64,000 nucleotides of DNA from Pyrococcus kukulkanii (GTDB lineage: Archaea > Methanobacteriota_B > Thermococci > Thermococcales > Thermococcaceae): contig NZ_CP010835.1 in assembly GCF_001577775.1 (NCBI RefSeq), positions 248,001 through 312,000 of the forward strand. The letters run 5' to 3'. Below the pieces are notes generated by a model, which was not told where the DNA came from, searched no databases, and saw only the letters and a list, made by a program, of their open reading frames with translations. Positions 49,233 through 58,420 of the stretch are shown here, in pieces (the stretch's first letter is position 1; each line of letters opens with the position of its first letter). Position numbers and translations under genes: made by a program.

Positions 49233-50375
49233 CTAATCTACGAACGCTTTTCCTCCAATTAACTCTCTTATTTCGCTCGTTGCATCTGAGTAAACCCTCT
49301 TGAAAGTGACCCTCCACATACCATTGTTTAGTTCTTCTATATCAACGATCTCTATGTTTAATCCAAGTTTCTCAAAGTGAGTGACCATTTTATAGGCCGT
49401 TTCAATTTTCTTAACCCTAATTTTGAATATTTCTGCGATATCATCCCCCTGTTCTACATCTAATATGCTTTCAACCAGAGGCTGAAGTAGAGCCATTCCC
49501 AAGTCTTCGGCGAGCTTTCTCAGTCCTTCTCCTTTGATTCTCTTTTCTGCCACATAGAAGGCGAGCCTAGAAATCCTACTTGTGAAGTATCCTGGAGGTA
49601 GTTCGTAAAAGACCCTAGCTCCAATCCTTATGTCGTTAATATTTGCAAACGGTGTAACGTATTTGACTATCTTCTTCATATCCGGGCTTTTCATAACTAT
49701 ACCTTCTCTCCCTTCCCGGCTTAGCTTTTCTATTAGCTCATATAACTCCTTCAGATCATTTCGTGTAAACTTTCCAAATACTTCCACATGGGGAATTCCA
49801 TATTCCTGGGCAATCTTCAATCTTTCCTCTACAGGTAAACTCTTTCCGGTTATCTTCTCCTGAATATCAAATAGGAAAAATTCTATGTCTTCCTTAACAT
49901 AGGGAGGTCCCTCAACGAGATATGGGCTCTCTGGCCCGGCCATTTCTCCAACAAGAACTAGGTTCGGATGATCCTTGAAGAACTCTTGAGGTATAAAGTC
50001 CGTAATTCTCTCGGTCGTAAAAGGACAGACAAAACCACCTCGAGTTATTGCGATTATCCTATCCTCTACCTTGGCAACCCTTACATTGTAACCATCGACC
50101 TTCTCTTCTACGTAGAATTCCCTATTTCTAAACGCTCTCCTTATTCCTTCCTCCAAGTTTACAACTCTCTTTATGTGTGGAAACCCAGGAATTATATCCT
50201 CTTCATCGAAAACAACGGTACCTCTCCTTAGTTTTCCCGCTGAATCTTTAAACCTTAGATACCTAATCCCTTCGAACTCATCTTCGACTATACCCCCCTT
50301 CGTTTCTAAGGTCTCTATCCTATCCTGAGACACCCCAAGCTTCAGAAGAATTTCCTTAAATTTGCTGCTAACCAC
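49233..50375 (-). CDS. ATP-dependent RNA ligase, Rnl3 family
   Basis: The 380-residue enzyme seals RNA ends through a covalent Lys-AMP. Motif I is EEKVDGYNVR (Lys92), motif III lies in EFFLFDIQEK, motif IV is REGIVMKSP and motif V is KIVKYV, and the C-terminal dimerisation domain of archaeal Rnl3 follows. In Pyrococcus the homologue circularises single-stranded RNA. The start is GTG at 50375, with GGTGGGG just upstream. It is encoded in front of glycerate kinase, an association without obvious metabolic sense. Confidence 0.93.
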   Translation of the reverse strand: MVSSKFKEILLKLGVSQDRIETLETKGGIVEDEFEGIRYLRFKDSAGKLRRGTVVFDEEDIIPGFPHIKRVVNLEEGIRRAFRNREFYVEEKVDGYNVRVAKVEDRIIAITRGGFVCPFTTERITDFIPQEFFKDHPNLVLVGEMAGPESPYLVEGPPYVKEDIEFFLFDIQEKITGKSLPVEERLKIAQEYGIPHVEVFGKFTRNDLKELYELIEKLSREGREGIVMKSPDMKKIVKYVTPFANINDIRIGARVFYELPPGYFTSRISRLAFYVAEKRIKGEGLRKLAEDLGMALLQPLVESILDVEQGDDIAEIFKIRVKKIETAYKMVTHFEKLGLNIEIVDIEELNNGMWRVTFKRVYSDATSEIRELIGGKAFVD

Positions 50376-50422
50376 ATATCCCCACCAAGAGAGATTTGCC
50401 CCAGGAGGTATTTTAAGTTAAG

Positions 50423-50470
50423 TTATAAACTACAAAAATTTTATTAATGTGGCCAAGTTTATAAATAGGG
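50423..50470 (+). promoter_or_regulatory. Promoter region of the deacetylase gene
   Basis: TATA-like segments occur at 50423-50430 (GTTATAAA) and at 50457-50468 (GTTTATAAATAG). GGAGGTG at 50481-50487 is the ribosome binding site. The second TATA element is only about 30 bases from the ATG, so if it is used the leader is almost absent and the first is the better candidate for an RBS-containing transcript. Confidence 0.4.
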
Positions 50471-50492
50471 GGAATTTGCAGGAGGTGTTAAA

Positions 50493-51296
50493 ATGTTTGA
50501 GGAGATAAACGATTTTGAAACGGCGTTTAAGAAGTTGCTTGATGATGTTCTTGAATTTGACATTCAAAATCCTCTAAAGGATGTAAAAAAGGTTCTCTGT
50601 ATAGAGCCCCATCCGGACGACTGTGCCATAGGAATGGGTGGAACAATCAAGAGGTTAACAGAGAGGGGAGTTAAGGTAATTTACCTCTGCATGACCGATG
50701 GTTACATGGGGACTACCGATGAAACAATTACAGGACACGAGCTGGCTCAAATTAGGAGAAAGGAGGAAGAAGAGAGTGCTAAAATATTGGGTGTGAAAAA
50801 GATTTATTGGCTAAACTACAGGGATACTGAACTTCCATATACGAGGGAGGTTAGAAAGGATATAGTTAGAATCATTAGGAAAGAGAAACCTGATGGGGTG
50901 TTCCTTCCAGATCCCTGGTTACCATATGAGGCTCATCCTGATCATAGAACAACTGGTTTCTTGGCTTTAGATGCAGTGGCTTTCTCTCAGCTCCCGAACT
51001 TCTCAAATATAGATCTTGACATGGGACTAAAGCCTCACTTAGTGTCATTTGTAGCCCTTTACTACACCCACAAACCCAATTACTTCGTTGATATTACCGA
51101 CCTAATGGATCTAAAGCTCAAGGCCATTAGGGTTCATAGAAGTCAGTTCCCCGAGGATATTTGGGAAATTTGGGAGCCCTTCCTTAGAACGGTGGCCCTC
51201 TATTATGGACAAAAGGCAGGTGTCAAGTATGCAGAAGGGTTCAGAATAATGCCCAGCCTATTCTATCACATCACACCCTTCGCTGAGCTCATATGA
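50493..51296 (+). CDS. dac: N,N-diacetylchitobiose deacetylase
   Basis: The 267-residue LmbE/PIG-L family enzyme removes the acetyl group from the non-reducing GlcNAc of diacetylchitobiose, the first cytoplasmic step of chitin breakdown in Thermococcales. The metal-binding P-H-P-D-D motif is at residues 39-43 (His40, Asp43), and the second metal ligand region is [10 protein letters not shown] near residue 150. Length and sequence fit the characterised Pyrococcus/Thermococcus enzyme. Its 3-prime end overlaps the convergent vapC by eight bases. Downstream on the same strand the transporter and glmA-glmD genes complete the pathway. Confidence 0.95.
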   Translation: MFEEINDFETAFKKLLDDVLEFDIQNPLKDVKKVLCIEPHPDDCAIGMGGTIKRLTERGVKVIYLCMTDGYMGTTDETITGHELAQIRRKEEEESAKILGVKKIYWLNYRDTELPYTREVRKDIVRIIRKEKPDGVFLPDPWLPYEAHPDHRTTGFLALDAVAFSQLPNFSNIDLDMGLKPHLVSFVALYYTHKPNYFVDITDLMDLKLKAIRVHRSQFPEDIWEIWEPFLRTVALYYGQKAGVKYAEGFRIMPSLFYHITPFAELI

Positions 51297-51738
51297 GCTC
51301 CTTTTCTACCATTAACTCTACCTCTTTTAGGAATTTTTCCAGTGGCATTGTGTCAAGCCCGAACCTCCTTATTGGGTCATACCTCTTGGCGTCATCCGCT
51401 ATTAAAAGGCTGCCAGTTTGGATCGCAGTTGCCGCTGTTAATATATCCTCGATATCTATGATTATTCCTTTTCTGAGTAAGTTTGCCTCGATTTGGGCCG
51501 CTTTAATTATTATGTCCTCAGTTAGTGGGATTATTGTGTATATATCCTTTAATATGTCAAATTCAAGCTCGATGTTCTTCTTAAGGTATGCCCTAGCTGT
51601 TAGATACCTGTATATTGTGATTATTGAAATGTTGACGTTGAACTTTGCTAAGGTTATCTCAAGCAATCTTTTCCTGCTCTTTGAGTGCATCTTCAGGAGA
51701 GCGGCACTATCGAAAGTAATCTCAGGGGGCAATGGCAT
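51289..51738 (-). CDS. PIN-domain toxin, VapC family
   Basis: The 149-residue PIN domain protein has the acidic residues of the active site: Asp10 (ITFDSAALL), Asp95, Glu97 and Asp98 (IDIEDIL), and Asp115/Asp116 (LIADDAKRY). VapC toxins are Mg-dependent RNases. It starts three bases after the vapB stop and shares an operon with vapB and the GH1 glycosidase. It overlaps the end of dac. The start is ATG at 51738. Confidence 0.88.
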   Translation of the reverse strand: MPLPPEITFDSAALLKMHSKSRKRLLEITLAKFNVNISIITIYRYLTARAYLKKNIELEFDILKDIYTIIPLTEDIIIKAAQIEANLLRKGIIIDIEDILTAATAIQTGSLLIADDAKRYDPIRRFGLDTMPLEKFLKEVELMVEKELI

Positions 51739-51741
51739 GTT

Positions 51742-51951
51742 TCAACTCTCCTTCTTCTTTTTAATGATATTAATTAAGGTTTCAGCTTCCTCATCACTCA
51801 TTACGACCTTGTCAACCTTTTTATCGAGTTCAACTAAGTGCCATGTTTCTATTAGCTTTTGTAGTACCTCATCGTATGACCTTGCTTCCAGCTTGTCCTT
51901 GAGCATTTTAATCTTCTTCCAGGTACTTTCGTCAACGGCTATCGTCTTCAT
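51742..51951 (-). CDS. VapB-type antitoxin
   Basis: The 69-residue protein begins with a ribbon-helix-helix-like segment (TIAVDESTWKKIKMLKDKL, then SYDEVLQKLIETW) and ends with an acidic-basic tail that could wrap the toxin. It is directly upstream of the PIN gene. Its start overlaps the GH1 stop in ATGA, so VapB translation is coupled to the glycosidase. Confidence 0.85.
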   Translation of the reverse strand: MKTIAVDESTWKKIKMLKDKLEARSYDEVLQKLIETWHLVELDKKVDKVVMSDEEAETLINIIKKKKES

Positions 51952-53399
51952 TCTATCCCCTCCTCGACAACTTTCCTATAAGTTTCAACGCTCTTTCTCC
52001 TTGGTATTCTTTCCTTTGTTATCAAGTCAACTTCATAAAGCCCGAATCTTATCTTAAATCCCATTGCCCACTCGTAATTATCCGTCAAGGCCCAATGGAA
52101 GTATCCGCCGACTTTTATTCCGTTCTCGATGAGGTTTTTGACTTCTCTAATATGATCCACTATATATCTTGGCCTCAGGATGTCCTTAGAGTCGGCAATT
52201 CCATTTTCAGTTATGAAGACGTTTTTGCTGTATTCGTATGCCTCTGCCGTGGAGTCGTATAGGCCTTGAGGAAATACTTCCCATCCAAAGTCGCTTGTTG
52301 GGTTATTATCCGGGGAGAGGCTGTTGGGATTTCCCGAGTATCCGTAACCTTCGACTCCAACGAACGTAATAAGTGGCAGTTCTTCGTACTTAGGTTCCAC
52401 GTACCTCACAACTTCCCTTGTGTAATAGTTGTTCCCTATCCAATCGTTCCTCCTTAGGTGTGTCACCTTGACGTATTCTCCAGATATCTCAATGTCGAGC
52501 TTTCCTCTGTTCACGGCCTCCAAGAATATCCTATTGTGAAAGAGATCATAATTTTCAGCGGCCTTCTGGTCTTTCGGGTTATTTGGATCAAGGGGGTAAG
52601 CTGGTATTATGTTTAGTATTATTCCCACAGGCTTGTTAGAGAACTTCTTAATAGAATCATAGGCTCTCGCATGCGCTATTACCTGATTCAGGATCACCTT
52701 TTTTGCTGCCGTTGGGTTGAGTATTCCTGGGGGCCATCCGACGTATGGAGCCAAATATCCTAGCTCCGCCGTTACCATGGGTTCGTCAAAAGTTGCCCAA
52801 TAATCTACGTACTCATCGAACTTCCAAGCAATATAAGCGACGAACTTAGCGAACTCTATTATTGCCCTCTCATCGACCCATCCCTTGGCCTTGGCTTTCT
52901 CTATATTCATCCTAACCTCGATGGGATCGTGAAGCCATATGGGATTAGTCTGATGGTTCAAAGTCACGAATGTCGTGAATCCTAACTTCTTTAGGTTTTT
53001 AAGGACATCCAAATAGTGTTGAACTTCCCTCTTATTTGCTAATTCATCAAGTTGTTGCAGATGCTCTCTCTTTATCTTAACTTTCTTTATGAATCCATAG
53101 CCATCTTGTTCAACACTTACATCAACGTTAAAGGTGGGGCAAGGGAATATTCTGCTCCATTCTATCGTCAATTGATAGGCATTTAAGCCAAGATCCTTGG
53201 CAAGCCTATGATCGATTTCGTACAAATCGTAATTGTTAATTCCCTCTTCGGGTAGATCCCCACTAACTAATTCATTTTTAACGTTGTAAGGATCACGAAC
53301 CCACGCCCACCAGTCACTTCTTGAGTCTATGTTCCTCCTATATGGATCTCCCATCTCAAATTGAAATGCCGATTGGACTACGCCCCAATAGAATTCCAT
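51948..53399 (-). CDS. GH1 beta-glycosidase, probable cytoplasmic chitosan-oligomer/alkyl glycosidase
   Basis: The protein (483 residues from the ATG at 53399, or 484 from 53402) is a family 1 glycoside hydrolase: AFQFEMGDPYRRN at the start, YQLTIEWSRIFP, and VTLNHQTNPIWLHDP. The catalytic nucleophile is Glu398 in FITENGIAD. The acid/base motif reads TFDEP instead of the usual T-x-N-E-P, with Glu206 kept but Asn replaced by Asp205. It lies between dac and the ABC transporter, divergently from the latter. A substrate with an amine at C2 would fit both the location and the altered residue. Confidence 0.92.
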   Translation of the reverse strand: MEFYWGVVQSAFQFEMGDPYRRNIDSRSDWWAWVRDPYNVKNELVSGDLPEEGINNYDLYEIDHRLAKDLGLNAYQLTIEWSRIFPCPTFNVDVSVEQDGYGFIKKVKIKREHLQQLDELANKREVQHYLDVLKNLKKLGFTTFVTLNHQTNPIWLHDPIEVRMNIEKAKAKGWVDERAIIEFAKFVAYIAWKFDEYVDYWATFDEPMVTAELGYLAPYVGWPPGILNPTAAKKVILNQVIAHARAYDSIKKFSNKPVGIILNIIPAYPLDPNNPKDQKAAENYDLFHNRIFLEAVNRGKLDIEISGEYVKVTHLRRNDWIGNNYYTREVVRYVEPKYEELPLITFVGVEGYGYSGNPNSLSPDNNPTSDFGWEVFPQGLYDSTAEAYEYSKNVFITENGIADSKDILRPRYIVDHIREVKNLIENGIKVGGYFHWALTDNYEWAMGFKIRFGLYEVDLITKERIPRRKSVETYRKVVEEGIE

Positions 53400-53558
53400 C
53401 ATCTCTCCCCAAGTCCATTTTATAGATTCTTTAGTTTTTATAATTTTTCCACATATGGAACCTCATTAATGGTCTCTGTCTTTTAATAATAAGGAGCGAT
53501 TATATCAGAGCAAATGTAAAAATGAGTTCATTACTGCTTTAAATTTTTCACCAAAAAC

Positions 53559-53570
53559 CTTATATATATC
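53559..53570 (+). promoter_or_regulatory. TATA box of the sugar/oligosaccharide ABC transporter operon
   Basis: CTTATATATATC lies about 50 bases before the ATG of the binding-protein gene and is preceded by CAAAAAC, a plausible BRE. GAGGTGG at 53604-53610 provides the ribosome binding site. Confidence 0.6.
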
Positions 53571-53617
53571 GGCCATATTTTACAAATTTGAAACGAATTA
53601 TAATGAGGTGGTCTGCT

Positions 53618-55498
53618 ATGAAAAAGTACATAGCCACAATATTGATTGCCCTGTTCTTCTTCAGTACCATTGGAGTAGTTGCTGCCCAGGAGGAGCTTCC
53701 AAGGGAACAAACCCTATACACTGCCAATTCCGCTCCACCAACAAATGCAAATCCAATTCAGGGAAGCAACATAATTCCAATAGCTGGTTTGGTCTTTGAG
53801 CCATTATTCATGCTTAACTTCATGAAGACCGAACTCGTTCCATGGCTCGCTGAATACGGAAAGTGGGTCAAGCCAAACGTCTTTGAGGTCAAACTTAGGG
53901 AGGGCACTAAGTGGCAGGACGGAAAGCCACTTACAGCTGAAGACGTCAAGTTCTCATTTGAGTACTACCAAAAGGTAGGTCTTAAAGACTGGTCAAAATA
54001 TGGTCTCCAGGAAATAAAGGTTCTTGACATGAGAACCGTTCAGTTCATATTTAAGAGCACTCCAAACGTCTGGGCTTGGAGAAACGAACTCTACAGCGTC
54101 CTAATTCTCCCAGAACACATCTTCAAGAATATCGACCCACAGAAGGTTAAGACGATGACATTCCTTGGTAATGAGCAGGAGTACCTCGTCGGTTCAGGTG
54201 CCTACAAGCTCTATAAGGTTGTACAGCAACAGAAAGCAATTTTCGTTAGGAACGATGACTGGTGGGGTGCAAAGTACTTTGGCCTTCCAGCTCCAAAGTA
54301 CATCGTCCAGCTCTACGTTGGTTCAAACGACCAGGCTGCAAACATGTTCCTCAAGGGTGACCTTGACGTAGGTACTTATTACGTCGACATAGTCGAGCTC
54401 AAGAAGAAGAACCCGAACATAGTTAGTTGGCTCGATAGGCCCCCGTACTTCCCACCTGTCGTTCCCGTTATAATGTACTTCAACACCAAGCACAAACCCC
54501 TTGACAACCCACTCATCAGGAAGGCCATAGCTGAGGCTATCTGTCCAGCACAGATCGTCAAGCAGGGACCAATAAGCGACCTTCCAGACCAGACCCCACT
54601 CGGTAAGGTCATGCAACCCTGGAAGGAGAAGATCGGCGTTGACCAGCTAATCAAGGAGTACGGATGGAAGTACTGTGACCCAGTTGATGCAGCAAAGCTC
54701 CTCGATGAGGCTGGAATCAAGGACACAGACGGAGATGGCTGGAGGGAGTACAATGGTAAGGATCTCATTCTAACGTTCGCTGCATGTGGTCCATGTAGCG
54801 ACTGGATGCAGGCAGTTGAGATCGTTGTCAACCAGCTCAAGGCCATTGGAATTAAGGTTGACGTTAAGAAGTATGACTGGGGTACGATGGTCAGCAAGCA
54901 GCAGGCTGGAGAGTTCGACTTAACAATGCACTGGGCTGGAACATTCAAACCAGATCCATACAGCGTCTACTACGACCTGATGTACTATAAGGATGAGAAT
55001 AACAAGGGTGGGGCAAACTTCGGTAACTATTACAACCCAGAGGCTAATAAGCTACTGGACGAACTTGCAAAGACATCTGATGAGGCCAAGCAGGTCGAGC
55101 TACTTAGAGAGCTAACTAAGATCTGGCTCAAGGACGTTCCGGCAGTTCCACTATACATGGGTACCTTATTCTATGAGGCAAACACCCAGTACTGGGCCAA
55201 CTGGCCAAACGAGAAGAATCCATACGGTGTCCCAATATTCTGGCCAGGCTTTGGTACCTGGGGTACGGCATTGGCGTTCCTTGGTGTCAGACCAGCTAAG
55301 GCAGTTGGCCCAGAGACAACCACTGTAGTTCAGACTCAGACCGTTGAGAAGACTCAGACAGTAGAAAAGACCCAGACCGTTGAGAAGACCGTTACAGTTA
55401 CAGCATCACCAACTGAGACCAAGGGCAGCATCTGTGGTCCAGCGGCTATCCTTGCCTTAGTGGCAGTTCCACTAATCTTGAGAAGGAGGAGACTCTGA
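53618..55498 (+). CDS. ABC transporter substrate-binding protein (Dpp/Opp family) with CGP-CTERM-type tail
   Basis: The 626-residue protein has a signal peptide (KKYIATILIALFFFSTIGVV), a family 5 binding domain (WLAEYGKWVKPNVFEVKL, then GTKWQDGKPLTAEDVKFSFE) and a threonine-rich stalk made of QTVEKT repeats. It ends with ICGPAAILALVAVPLILRRR, the CGP-CTERM-type sorting signal of Thermococcaceae, so it should be anchored to the cell surface and probably modified. It heads a five-gene import operon; family and position suggest chitooligosaccharide uptake. ATG at 53618 follows GAGGTGG. Confidence 0.94.
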   Translation: MKKYIATILIALFFFSTIGVVAAQEELPREQTLYTANSAPPTNANPIQGSNIIPIAGLVFEPLFMLNFMKTELVPWLAEYGKWVKPNVFEVKLREGTKWQDGKPLTAEDVKFSFEYYQKVGLKDWSKYGLQEIKVLDMRTVQFIFKSTPNVWAWRNELYSVLILPEHIFKNIDPQKVKTMTFLGNEQEYLVGSGAYKLYKVVQQQKAIFVRNDDWWGAKYFGLPAPKYIVQLYVGSNDQAANMFLKGDLDVGTYYVDIVELKKKNPNIVSWLDRPPYFPPVVPVIMYFNTKHKPLDNPLIRKAIAEAICPAQIVKQGPISDLPDQTPLGKVMQPWKEKIGVDQLIKEYGWKYCDPVDAAKLLDEAGIKDTDGDGWREYNGKDLILTFAACGPCSDWMQAVEIVVNQLKAIGIKVDVKKYDWGTMVSKQQAGEFDLTMHWAGTFKPDPYSVYYDLMYYKDENNKGGANFGNYYNPEANKLLDELAKTSDEAKQVELLRELTKIWLKDVPAVPLYMGTLFYEANTQYWANWPNEKNPYGVPIFWPGFGTWGTALAFLGVRPAKAVGPETTTVVQTQTVEKTQTVEKTQTVEKTVTVTASPTETKGSICGPAAILALVAVPLILRRRRL

Positions 55499-55520
55499 GC
55501 TTTCTCCTTATTTTTATTGA
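55499..55520 (+). terminator. Possible partial terminator after the binding-protein gene
   Basis: A T-rich run (TTTCTCCTTATTTTTATTG) directly after the binding-protein stop could reduce read-through, giving more binding protein than permease. By-eye assignment. Confidence 0.35.
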
Positions 55521-55541
55521 TAAAATCGAGGAGGGGGAGAA

Positions 55542-56534
55542 ATGGGATTTAAGCAGTACCTAAAGAGGAAAATTGTTGTTTATTTTTTAACGTTCATATT
55601 TGCCGTAACCCTGAACTGGTTGTTGCCTAGGTTAATGCCCGGTAACCCTATAGAGATCATGATAAACTCCGCTTTGGGTTTATCTCCCCAGGAGAGAGAA
55701 ACCCTGTTACAATTCTATGAAGAGCTGTACGGATTAAATAAGCCACTTTACGTTCAGTTCATAAGCTTTTGGAAATCCCTGCTAACTGGTAATCTTGGGT
55801 ATAGCATACTTTACAGAGCCCCGGTTTCGGATTTAATCAAGCATGCACTTCCATATGACATAGCGATCCTATTCCCCGCCATAGTTCTGAGCTGGATCAT
55901 AGGCAATTGGCTCGGTGCATTGGCAGGGAAGAACAAGAAGTACGACAGGTACGTGATGCCCCTCTTTTATTTCCTGGCGAGCATACCGTACTTTTGGTTT
56001 GCAATGCTTCTCGTGTACGTAATCGGAGTTAAGCTAGGCTGGTTGCCATATCAAGGTGCCTACAGTCCAGACTTAGTTCCGAGCTTTTCTTTAATGTTCG
56101 TTGTTGATTTCTTGAAGCACTGGATACTTCCGTTCCTAAGCTTGTTCATAGTTATGATCGGTAGCTGGGCCATAGGAATGAGGAACATGATAATCTACGA
56201 GCTTGAGGCTGACTACGTCAGGTACCTTGAGGCCCTAGGTGCAAGTGAAAAACTGATGACTAAGCACGCCTACAGGAACGCAATCCTCCCCCAGATAACT
56301 GGGCTCGCCTTGCAGTTGGGTCTAATGGTTGCAGGGGCAATTGCAACTGAAATAGTCTTCAACTATCCTGGAGTTGGAGTTCTGCTGATGCGTGCGGCCT
56401 TAAGTCAGGACTACTTCCTCTTGCAGGGCGGATTTCTGATGATCGTCATTGCCGTCCTAGTGGCTAACTTCGTGATAGATATAGTCTACGCCCTCATCGA
56501 TCCGCGTGTTAGGGTTAGCTACACGGAGGGATGA
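55542..56534 (+). CDS. ABC transporter permease, DppB type
   Basis: The 330-residue membrane protein has about six helices. The coupling (EAA) loop is YVRYLEALGASEKLMTKHAY then RNAILPQITGLALQLG, and an ATEIVFNYPGVGVLL block follows, as in DppB/OppB permeases. It forms the membrane channel with the next gene product. GGAGGGGGAG precedes the ATG. Confidence 0.94.
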   Translation: MGFKQYLKRKIVVYFLTFIFAVTLNWLLPRLMPGNPIEIMINSALGLSPQERETLLQFYEELYGLNKPLYVQFISFWKSLLTGNLGYSILYRAPVSDLIKHALPYDIAILFPAIVLSWIIGNWLGALAGKNKKYDRYVMPLFYFLASIPYFWFAMLLVYVIGVKLGWLPYQGAYSPDLVPSFSLMFVVDFLKHWILPFLSLFIVMIGSWAIGMRNMIIYELEADYVRYLEALGASEKLMTKHAYRNAILPQITGLALQLGLMVAGAIATEIVFNYPGVGVLLMRAALSQDYFLLQGGFLMIVIAVLVANFVIDIVYALIDPRVRVSYTEG

Positions 56535-57451
56535 AGATGGAACTCATAAAGCTCGCATTCAAGAACAACAAGTTCAAATTTGGAGTCGGCCTTATCGTGT
56601 TTTTCATACTCTTCGGCTTAATTGGGCCTCTGTTCACGCCTTTTGCTAGCGATGGCCTGTACTATGAGCAGGTGGGTAAAATCAAGCTTGCATCGTACTC
56701 GACAAAGACCCTCCCTCCCATGACCAGGGAGAACATAACAACGTACACTGGGAAGACCGTTGAAGTCCTCCACATCCTGGGAACGGATAAGGAAGGGAGG
56801 GACGTCTATACGGAGCTCGTTTATGGCTTAAGGACTTCACTGTGGATAGCATTCCTTGCGGCAATAATAGGGACGACACTGGGAATAACGATAGGTTTCG
56901 TTTCCGGTTACAAGGGTGGACTCGTAGATGAGCTATTGATGATGTTCGTCAACATAATGCTAGTCATTCCTTCAATCGTTCTGCTGATCTTGGTTGCAGC
57001 GTACCTTGAGGCGAGAAGCCCAGCGGTTCAGGCCCTGATTATAGGTCTAACGAACTGGCCCTGGGTAGCGAGGTCAGTAAGAGCTCAAACCCTCTCCCTG
57101 AAAAACAGGGAATTCGTGAATCTCTCAAAGCTTGCAGGTCTCTCAGATCTCAGGATAATCTTTGAAGAGATAATGCCCAACATGATATCGTACATAGTCA
57201 TGGTTGGTATCCTCCAGATCAGTGGAGCTATCCTAGCCTCTGCAACTCTTGACTTCATAGGCCTGGGCCCAACGACAATGATATCCCTGGGAACAATTCT
57301 GCAGAAGGCAATAATGCACAACGCCCTCCAGTTCGGCTGGTGGTGGTGGTTCATTCCACCAGGGCTCATAATAACCCTGATAATCACGGCATTGTTCTTC
57401 ATCAACCTCGGAATGGAAGAAGTGTTTAATCCTCGTTTGAGGGGTGGGTGA
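56531..57451 (+). CDS. ABC transporter permease, DppC type
   Basis: The 306-residue partner permease has an N-terminal helix (VGLIVFFILFGLIGPLFTPF), a GTDKEGRDVYTELVYGLRTS block diagnostic of DppC/OppC, and a coupling loop LAGLSDLRIIFEEIMPN. It overlaps dppB by four bases (ATGA) and the first ATPase gene at its end. Confidence 0.94.
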   Translation: MKMELIKLAFKNNKFKFGVGLIVFFILFGLIGPLFTPFASDGLYYEQVGKIKLASYSTKTLPPMTRENITTYTGKTVEVLHILGTDKEGRDVYTELVYGLRTSLWIAFLAAIIGTTLGITIGFVSGYKGGLVDELLMMFVNIMLVIPSIVLLILVAAYLEARSPAVQALIIGLTNWPWVARSVRAQTLSLKNREFVNLSKLAGLSDLRIIFEEIMPNMISYIVMVGILQISGAILASATLDFIGLGPTTMISLGTILQKAIMHNALQFGWWWWFIPPGLIITLIITALFFINLGMEEVFNPRLRGG

Positions 57452-57452
57452 G

Positions 57453-58418
57453 ATGGTTTTGCTTAAGGTGGATGATCTCAGGGTTTATTATTCTACTCCT
57501 GTGGGGTTTGTTAAGGCTGTTGATGGTGTTTCGTTTGAGGTTAAAGAGGGTGAAGTCTTTGGAATTGCTGGTGAAAGTGGTTGTGGTAAATCCACTTTAG
57601 TCCACTCCCTAATCCTGAGAAAACCACCAATGAGGCACATTTCAGGGGAGGCAATATTCAAGGGTAGGGATTTAATGAAACTTTCTAGAGAGGAAGCAAG
57701 AAAAATCCAGTATACCGAACTCTCCATCATCCCACAGTATGCTATGAACGCGTTAAACCCCACGAAGAAGATCAAGGATATTGTCTGGGATCTTGCTAGG
57801 GAGCATGGGTATACTGACAGGGGGGAGGTTGAGAAACTCTTGAGGGAGAGGCTTGCCATGGTTAAACTCTCGCCTAGGGTTGCTGACATGTATCCTGTCG
57901 AACTCTCGGGTGGGATGAGGCAGAGGGCGACAATGGTGGTTTCAACACTATTAAACCCGGACTTACTAATTGCCGATGAAATAACCTCAGCCTTGGACGT
58001 TACAACACAAAGAGTAGTAATCGAACTCTTGCATTACTTCATGCAAGAAGGCATTGTGAAGTCGATAATTTTTGTCACTCACGATCTTGCATTGTTAAAG
58101 CAGATTGCTGATACTGTGATGATAATGTACGCTGGGAAGGTCGTGGAGATTGGGCCGATGGAGGAGGTGATTAATGACCCAGCCCATCCATACACGCAAA
58201 TGCTGCTAAACTCTCTGCCAAGGATGGGTGTTCACTACAAGAGGCAAAAACTCTATGGAATTAGTGGTTATCCAATAAGTCTACTCAACCCACCAAAAGG
58301 GTGTAGGTTCTATACAAGGTGCCCTTATGCTATGGATATCTGTCCAGAGAGGGAGCCTGAGTTAGTGAGGGTTGGTGAGGATCATTATGCTGCTTGTCAC
58401 ATGCTTGGGGGTGAGTGA
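57453..58418 (+). CDS. ABC transporter ATPase, DppD type
   Basis: The 321-residue ATPase has Walker A GESGCGKST near residue 40, the signature LSGGMRQR, Walker B LLIADEIT and the C-terminal cysteine-rich CRFYTRCPYAMDICP segment typical of oligopeptide-type ATPases with an iron-sulfur or zinc site. The start at 57453 follows GGTGAG; a GTG at 57444 overlaps that site. Its codons are richer in T at third positions than those of the upstream permease genes. Confidence 0.94.
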   Translation: MVLLKVDDLRVYYSTPVGFVKAVDGVSFEVKEGEVFGIAGESGCGKSTLVHSLILRKPPMRHISGEAIFKGRDLMKLSREEARKIQYTELSIIPQYAMNALNPTKKIKDIVWDLAREHGYTDRGEVEKLLRERLAMVKLSPRVADMYPVELSGGMRQRATMVVSTLLNPDLLIADEITSALDVTTQRVVIELLHYFMQEGIVKSIIFVTHDLALLKQIADTVMIMYAGKVVEIGPMEEVINDPAHPYTQMLLNSLPRMGVHYKRQKLYGISGYPISLLNPPKGCRFYTRCPYAMDICPEREPELVRVGEDHYAACHMLGGE

Positions 58419-58420
58419 TT

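Noticed and set aside
51293-52057. 254-codon plus-strand ORF across vapC, vapB and the GH1 end
   Set aside because: Mirror of the minus-strand genes, which carry clear PIN and GH1 motifs and good ribosome binding sites.
54379-54948. 189-codon minus-strand ORF inside the ABC binding-protein gene
   Set aside because: Fully antisense to a well-supported gene, serine/leucine-rich with no motif; a codon-bias shadow.
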